In this document: positions 6,191-9,916 of the stretch, one piece after another | Layout: each line of letters opens with the position of its first letter | How positions within the stretch are numbered: position 1 is the stretch's first letter | From: CAMPJU01 sp046566095 | GTDB taxonomy: Bacteria; Pseudomonadota; Gammaproteobacteria; Xanthomonadales; Xanthomonadaceae | Assembly: GCA_046566095.1 (NCBI GenBank) | Contig: JBKHXI010000109.1 | Coordinates: 1 to 9,916, forward strand | DNA: 9,916 bases | Reading direction: 5' to 3' | The notes under the pieces: generated by a model | What the model was told of the DNA's origin: nothing | Seen by the model: the letters and a program-made list of their open reading frames with translations, nothing else | Database searches by the model: none | Program-made: the position numbers and the translations under genes

Positions 6191-6198
6191 GCTAGTTT
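6169..6198 (+). promoter_or_regulatory. Candidate extended -10 promoter for rho
   Basis: TTGCGC (6169-6174), an 18-base spacer, then TAGTTT (6193-6198) preceded by TGC, forming an extended -10. TGCTAG followed by TT also occurs in the proposed promoter of the TonB-like gene (8895-8903, minus). Hexamer matches alone are only 3 of 6 each. A start near 6205 would leave a leader of about 140 bases, including the C-rich stretch. Confidence 0.35.
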
Positions 6199-6256
6199 CC
6201 CCGACACCCGGCGCCTGAACGGCTTCCGCGACCCGGCATCCGGCCGGCGACGCGGG

Positions 6257-6310
6257 CCCACCGCCGCACCCATCTCCCGTCACCACGTCCCCGACGTCCC
6301 GTCCGCCCCG
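6257..6310 (+). promoter_or_regulatory. C-rich, G-poor rut-like segment in the rho leader
   Basis: By my count this 54-base stretch has 33 C and only 9 G, in strong contrast to the balanced C and G of the surrounding DNA, and looks poorly structured. Rho-utilisation sites are C-rich, G-poor and unstructured, and in E. coli rho represses itself by Rho-dependent termination in its leader. The position, just before the rho start, fits autoregulation. Function is inferred. Confidence 0.5.
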
Positions 6311-6333
6311 TGCGCGGACGCTCGCCGCCTAGC

Positions 6334-6338
6334 GAGGA
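6334..6338 (+). promoter_or_regulatory. Ribosome binding site pointing to a TTG start for rho
   Basis: GAGGA lies seven bases before TTG at 6346, ideal spacing. The in-frame GTG at 6310 has only C-rich sequence before it and no Shine-Dalgarno match. Confidence 0.75.
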
Positions 6339-6345
6339 TCCACCC

Positions 6346-7941
6346 TTGTCCGAACAAGACACCGATTCCGGCGACACCGCCGAGAAGCGCGCGCGCAAGC
6401 CGCTCACCGCCAGCAACGACGCCCCGCCCGCGGCGGACGCCGCCGCCCGCGCCCCCGCCGACGCGCCGCAGGGCAAGCCCACGGCCGAATCCGGCAGCGG
6501 CGACGAGGCCGGCGCCGAGGGCGGCCGCCGCAATCCGCGCCGCGAGCGCTTCCGCAACCGCCGCGACCGCAACCGCGGGGAGCGCGGCGGCGGCAACCGC
6601 GACGGCATGCCCAGCGACGACGGCGGCAACGAGACCTTCGTCCCGCGCGCCAACCCCCAGGTCCCGGAGGGCTTCCCGCAGTACTCGCTCGGCGACCTCA
6701 AGCGGATGCCGGCGCCCAAGCTGCTGGAGATCGCCGAGCAGCTGAACATCCACGAGGGCGTGGCCCGCGCCCGCAAGCAGGACGTGATCTTCGCCCTGCT
6801 CAAGGTCCTGACCCGGCACGGCGAGGGCGTGGCCGCCGACGGCGTGCTGGAGATCCTGCCCGACGGCTTCGGCTTCCTGCGCGCGGCCGAGGCCTCGTAC
6901 CTGGCTGGCCCCGACGACACCTACATCTCGCCCAGTCAGATCCGCCGCTTCAACCTGCGCACCGGCGACCACCTGTCGGGCCGGATCCGCTGGCCCAAGG
7001 ACGGCGAGCGCTACTTCGCGCTGTCGGTGGTCGACACGATCAACGGCGAGCCGCTGGAGGCGAGCAAGAACAAGGTCCTGTTCGAGAACCTGACCCCGCT
7101 GTTCCCGCGCCGCAAGTTCAGGCTCGAGCGCGGCGACGGCTCCACCGAGGACATCACCGGCCGGATCCTCGACCTGATGGCGCCGCAGGGCAAGGGCCAG
7201 CGCGCACTGATCGTGTCGCCGCCCAAGGCCGGCAAGACCATGCTGATGCAGCAGGTCGCCACCGCCATCACCACCAACCACCCGGACGTGCACCTGATCG
7301 TGCTGCTGGTCGACGAGCGCCCCGAGGAAGTGACCGAGATGCAGCGCACCGTGCGCGGCGAGGTCGTGTCCTCGACCTTCGACGAGCCGGCCGGGCGCCA
7401 CGTGCAGGTCGCCGAGATGGTGATCGAGCGGGCCAAGCGCCTGGTCGAGCACAAGCGCGACGTGGTCATCCTGCTGGACTCGATCACCCGCCTGGCGCGC
7501 GCCTACAACAACGTGGTGCCGAGTTCCGGCAAGGTCCTGACCGGCGGCGTCGACGCCAACGCCCTGCACCGCCCGAAACGCTTCTTCGGCGCCGCACGCA
7601 ACGTCGAGGAAGGCGGCTCGCTGACCATCATCGCCACCGCGCTGATCGACACCGGCAGCAAGATGGACGAGGTGATCTACGAGGAGTTCAAGGGCACCGG
7701 CAACTCCGAGGTCCACCTGTCGCGCAACATCGCCGAGAAGCGCGTGTACCCGGCAATCAACATCAACCGCTCCGGCACCCGCCGCGAGGACCTGCTGATC
7801 GAGCCGGAGCTGCTCCAGAAGATCTGGATCCTGCGCAAGCTGCTGCACGGCATGGACGAGATCGGCGCGATGGAGTTCATGCTCGACAAGATGAAGAACA
7901 CCAAGTCCAACGACGAGTTCTTCGCCTCGATGAAGCGCTGA
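6346..7941 (+). CDS. rho: Transcription termination factor Rho
   Basis: Hexameric RNA-dependent ATPase that loads on C-rich RNA and terminates transcription. From TTG the protein has 531 residues, against 419 in E. coli, because of an N-terminal extension of about 110 residues. The extension is acidic/alanine-rich, then strongly basic (GRRNPRRERFRNRRDRNRGE, 60-79). Then come the Rho N-terminal helical domain (YSLGDLKRMPAPKLLEIAEQ, 113-132), the cold-shock RNA-binding domain with DGFGFLR (173-179), Walker A PPKAGKT (292-298), Walker B VILLDS (374-379), Q-loop LTGGVDANAL (398-407), R-loop near GTGNSE (450-455) and the arginine finger region NRSGTRRE (474-481). All catalytic motifs are intact. 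The start is inferred from GAGGA seven bases upstream; a GTG at 6310 would add 12 residues. The leader suggests autoregulation. A hairpin terminator lies 24 bases after the stop. Confidence 0.97.
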   Translation: MSEQDTDSGDTAEKRARKPLTASNDAPPAADAAARAPADAPQGKPTAESGSGDEAGAEGGRRNPRRERFRNRRDRNRGERGGGNRDGMPSDDGGNETFVPRANPQVPEGFPQYSLGDLKRMPAPKLLEIAEQLNIHEGVARARKQDVIFALLKVLTRHGEGVAADGVLEILPDGFGFLRAAEASYLAGPDDTYISPSQIRRFNLRTGDHLSGRIRWPKDGERYFALSVVDTINGEPLEASKNKVLFENLTPLFPRRKFRLERGDGSTEDITGRILDLMAPQGKGQRALIVSPPKAGKTMLMQQVATAITTNHPDVHLIVLLVDERPEEVTEMQRTVRGEVVSSTFDEPAGRHVQVAEMVIERAKRLVEHKRDVVILLDSITRLARAYNNVVPSSGKVLTGGVDANALHRPKRFFGAARNVEEGGSLTIIATALIDTGSKMDEVIYEEFKGTGNSEVHLSRNIAEKRVYPAININRSGTRREDLLIEPELLQKIWILRKLLHGMDEIGAMEFMLDKMKNTKSNDEFFASMKR

Positions 7942-7962
7942 GCGCGGCGACCATCCAGAACG

Positions 7963-7992
7963 AAAAACGCCCCGCAGTGCGGGGCGTTCTCG
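7963..7992. terminator. Bidirectional intrinsic terminator between convergent genes
   Basis: A perfect 10-bp stem AACGCCCCGC/GCGGGGCGTT (7966-7975 and 7979-7988) around AGT. On the plus strand it is 24 bases past the rho stop and is followed by TTCTCGTT. Read on the minus strand it ends in TTTTT (complement of 7963-7967), a better U-tract, 22 bases past the stop of the TonB-like gene at 8011. It therefore serves both genes and is probably stronger for the minus-strand one. Confidence 0.88.
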
Positions 7993-8010
7993 TTGGCGTC
8001 GCGGCCTTCG

Positions 8011-8865
8011 TCAGGTACTCGGATCGAGCGCCGTCACAAGCCTGCGGCCTTGACCCACAGGATACACGCCACCCGCGGCCAGGACATCGGGCTGCGTGTT
8101 CGATTCGTTCTCGCCCAGCCACGCCACCGCTTGGCGCGGCCCCGGGATGTAAGCCTCCCATTTCCCCGCCCGCGGCCTCGGAGTATTCCAGAGCTGGTAA
8201 TCGACGGGCACCCGCACCAACCAGAACGGCGCATCCACGTCTTCGCCCTTGCTAGGACCGGCAAAGGTCCACCTGCGAGCGGCCCTCAATGCCGAGTCGG
8301 AAAGGGTCTTGCGCCAACGTTCCATGTCGCTCGCGTAGCCTACAACCTTGAGATTGACCTGTTCGACCACAGCGTCCTCTACGGTGCCGTCTCGACCGAT
8401 CTTCAATACGAGATAGACCACCCCGGAAACGCCGGTCGCATAGAGATCCTTCGGGAATTCCGGTGGCCTCATCTGGACCCCGGTCGGGCCGGCCTCACGG
8501 TCCGCTTGCCCGAAATATGCGCTGTCCAGGCGCAAGACGAATTCGTCCTCGGTACCCGGCACCTTGTTCGCCATGACCTTCAGATTCATGGCGACGCGCG
8601 CCGCCGCCGGAGCTCCATCGACTAGGATCGGCTCGAACCGCTAATGGGCCGCAGCCCGCACCACGAGGTCCACCACCGGATCCGGAATCTTCTCCAAGTC
8701 ATCGAGTGCGAGCGCCCCCACGCTGCCGTCGGGTTCGATGTCGACGCTTCCGGTGACCAGCATCCGTGCTTCCAACGTGTCGCGGATCGCACTCGGCTTC
8801 TGCGCGTCGACCGGCAAGCATGGAGCCGCCAACAACAGACCCAGCAGCAGGAGTTTCCATTTCAT
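8011..8865 (-). pseudogene. TonB C-terminal-like secreted protein, interrupted by one in-frame TAG
   Basis: One continuous 284-codon frame broken only by TAG at codon 75. Codons 1-21 encode a signal peptide (MKWKLLLLGLLLAAP...VDA, likely cut before Gln22). Residues 35-96 form a TonB-C-like unit with DIEPDGSV and, across the stop, AAAH*RFEPILVDG, where a Trp would complete the family motif WRFEP. Residues 133-224 form a second, clearer TonB-C-like domain (RPPEFPKDLY, GVSGVVYLVLKIGRDGTV, SALRAARRWTF). The tail has PGPRQAVAWL and AAGGVYPVGQGRRL. The stop splits it into a 74-residue secreted fragment and a possible internal restart at 8589, which has no ribosome site or signal peptide. Start chosen at 8865 because it opens the signal peptide, with GGGGG seven bases upstream. 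The exact role is unknown; similar xanthomonad proteins are usually called TonB family. Pseudogene, sequencing error and readthrough remain possible. G+C is low here. Confidence 0.8.
8641..8643 (-). other. Premature amber codon in the TonB-like gene
   Basis: TAG on the minus strand interrupts an otherwise open frame. Translation resumes in the same frame with RFEPILVDG. A TGG to TAG change (one G to A transition) explains it, because the TonB-C family has Trp at this place (also seen as RRWTF in the second domain of the same protein). Confidence 0.9.
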
Positions 8866-8894
8866 CGCATCGCCCCCGTTCCCTGTTGGCGGCG

Positions 8895-8923
8895 AATCTA
8901 GCATGCACTGCCGACCGGGTCCC
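8895..8923 (-). promoter_or_regulatory. Candidate extended -10 promoter of the TonB-like gene
   Basis: On the minus strand GGGACC (8923-8918), a 17-base spacer, then TAGATT (8900-8895) preceded by TGC. The -10 matches consensus at 4 of 6 and the extended TG is present. Transcription would start about 22 bases before the ATG at 8865. It lies in the 111-base gap after the diguanylate cyclase gene. Confidence 0.4.
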
Positions 8924-8976
8924 AGCCGCTGGAACTGCGGCCGGGATCGGGCGGCGCTCTCGGTCACCGCGGCCGC

Positions 8977-9915
8977 TCAGTCGGCTACCGCGGGCCCCGG
9001 ACTGGGCGTAGGCGCGGCGGATGCCGGCTTCGGCGCGATCTCCACGCGGTTGCGGCCGGCGCGCTTGGCACGGTACATGGCGGCGTCGGCGCGCGCCAGC
9101 CAGTCCTGCGGGCTTTCGCCCGAGGCGAGCACGGCGCCTCCGATCGAGACCGTGACCGGGCGCCCGTCGACCCGCATCCGCTCGGCCACCCGGGCCCGCA
9201 GCTTCTCCGCGCAGGCCGCAAGGTCGGCGGGGCTGCTGCCGGTCACCAGCACCACGAACTCCTCGCCGCCGGCCCGGAACAGCCGGTCGTTGGCCCGGCT
9301 GGCGCGCTGCACGATGCGGACGAACTCGACCAGCGCGGCATCGCCGGCCTCGTGCCCGTATTCGTCGTTGACCTGCTTGAAGTGGTCCAGATCCAGCAGC
9401 AGCAGGCCGTGGCCGGACTGGCCGCGCCGCTTCGAGGCCACCGCGATCTCCATCTCCCGGTCCAGCGCGCGGCGGTTGGCCGCCTGGGTGAGCGGATCCT
9501 GGTTGGCCAGCGCCTCCAGCTGCTCGCGCTGGCGGTCGGTACGCTGCGCGAACACGTAGGCGAACAGCGCCGTCACTCCCGCGCTGACCAGGAACATCGC
9601 GCGCTGCAGGCCCGACTCGAACGGACCCCCGTGCAGCAGCAGGAAGCCGACCGCGGCGACCGAGACCACCGCGGCCATGCGCCGGTCCAGCAGCAGGTAA
9701 TGCGAGATCAGGACCGGGTACATCCACAGCAGGCCGGCCAGGCCCAGCAGCAGCGCCACCCACAGGCAGCCGAAGGTGGTAGCCACCACCACCGCGACCG
9801 ACGCCGCCCGCATGCTGCCGCCCCGCCACACGTGCGCGACCGCCAGCGCGATGCTGACCACGATCCCGGTGTCCACCCAGCCGGCCAGCCACTCGCCGGC
9901 CATGAAGCGGTACAC
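8977..9915 (-). CDS. Membrane-bound diguanylate cyclase (GGDEF), 5' end possibly outside window
   Basis: Makes cyclic di-GMP from two GTP, the signal that governs motility and biofilm formation. The visible 312 residues hold about five hydrophobic segments (roughly 14-31, 38-60, 63-78, 81-95, 105-123), forming a membrane sensor module I cannot assign to a named family, then a short linker (124-138) and a GGDEF domain (about 139-295). The active-site loop is GGEEF (216-220), a functional variant. RAND at 207-210, five residues before it, is the RxxD inhibitory I-site, so product inhibition is expected. Metal and substrate motifs LLDLDHFKQVNDEYGH (173-188) and the C-terminal ADAAMYRAKRAGRNRV are intact. 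The frame is open to the window edge: GTG at 9915 and ATG at 9903 are possible starts, but the gene may begin further upstream. It precedes the TonB-like gene on the same strand. Confidence 0.93.
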   Translation of the reverse strand: MYRFMAGEWLAGWVDTGIVVSIALAVAHVWRGGSMRAASVAVVVATTFGCLWVALLLGLAGLLWMYPVLISHYLLLDRRMAAVVSVAAVGFLLLHGGPFESGLQRAMFLVSAGVTALFAYVFAQRTDRQREQLEALANQDPLTQAANRRALDREMEIAVASKRRGQSGHGLLLLDLDHFKQVNDEYGHEAGDAALVEFVRIVQRASRANDRLFRAGGEEFVVLVTGSSPADLAACAEKLRARVAERMRVDGRPVTVSIGGAVLASGESPQDWLARADAAMYRAKRAGRNRVEIAPKPASAAPTPSPGPAVAD

Positions 9916-9916
9916 C

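Noticed and set aside
6189..6218. A nine-residue GTG-initiated frame as a rhoL-like leader peptide
   Set aside because: No ribosome site, and it overlaps the proposed promoter, so it would lie upstream of the transcript start.
6280..7848. A 522-codon minus-strand frame opposite rho
   Set aside because: His/Ala/Val-rich shadow of the rho codons; no start signal or family motif.
8866..8967. Longer TonB-like start at 8967
   Set aside because: It would place 34 polar residues before a typical signal peptide and would include the promoter-like element.

Overview
The window is very G+C-rich (most coding stretches look like 70 % or more). It reads as chromosomal DNA of a gammaproteobacterium of the Xanthomonadaceae/Lysobacteraceae group (Lysobacter, Luteimonas, Stenotrophomonas or a close relative; genus not resolved). 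The evidence is the RhlB sequence, whose long basic tail resembles xanthomonad RhlB, the Rho with a long N-terminal extension, and GTAG-headed REP elements of the type described in Stenotrophomonas. The rhlB / trxA-rho arrangement is the same as in Escherichia coli.

Layout. Bases 1-617 (minus) hold most of ung, uracil-DNA glycosylase, cut by the window edge. Bases 618-870 are a non-coding gap with three GTAG REP units, two of them forming an inverted pair. Bases 871-3427 (minus) are a tight operon, ftsE-ftsX followed six bases later by a response regulator with two receiver domains, the first lacking its phospho-acceptor aspartate. Bases 3428-3683 are a second gap with a fourth REP unit. Bases 3684-5570 (minus) are rhlB. 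It is divergent from trxA (5785-6111, plus), which is followed by rho (6346-7941, plus) behind a 234-base leader containing a strong hairpin, a promoter-like element and a C-rich, G-poor rut-like stretch. A symmetric terminator lies between rho and the convergent gene downstream. Bases 8011-8865 (minus) are a TonB-C-like secreted protein gene interrupted by one in-frame TAG where a Trp codon is expected. Its G+C content is clearly lower than its neighbours. Bases 8977-9915 (minus) are a membrane diguanylate cyclase whose start may lie beyond the window.

How the genes fit together. Most of the window is housekeeping: DNA repair (ung), divisome ABC complex (ftsEX), RNA decay (rhlB), redox (trxA) and transcription termination (rho). 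The less ordinary parts are the unusual receiver protein coupled to ftsEX, the broken or recoded TonB-like gene, the probable autoregulatory leader of rho, and the disordered arginine-rich extensions of both RhlB and Rho. I see no phage, plasmid, CRISPR, IS, tRNA or rRNA gene. I do not see convincing evidence for a wholly new multi-gene system; the ftsEX-linked double receiver is the best candidate for undescribed biology. No gene-free stretch exceeds 300 bases.
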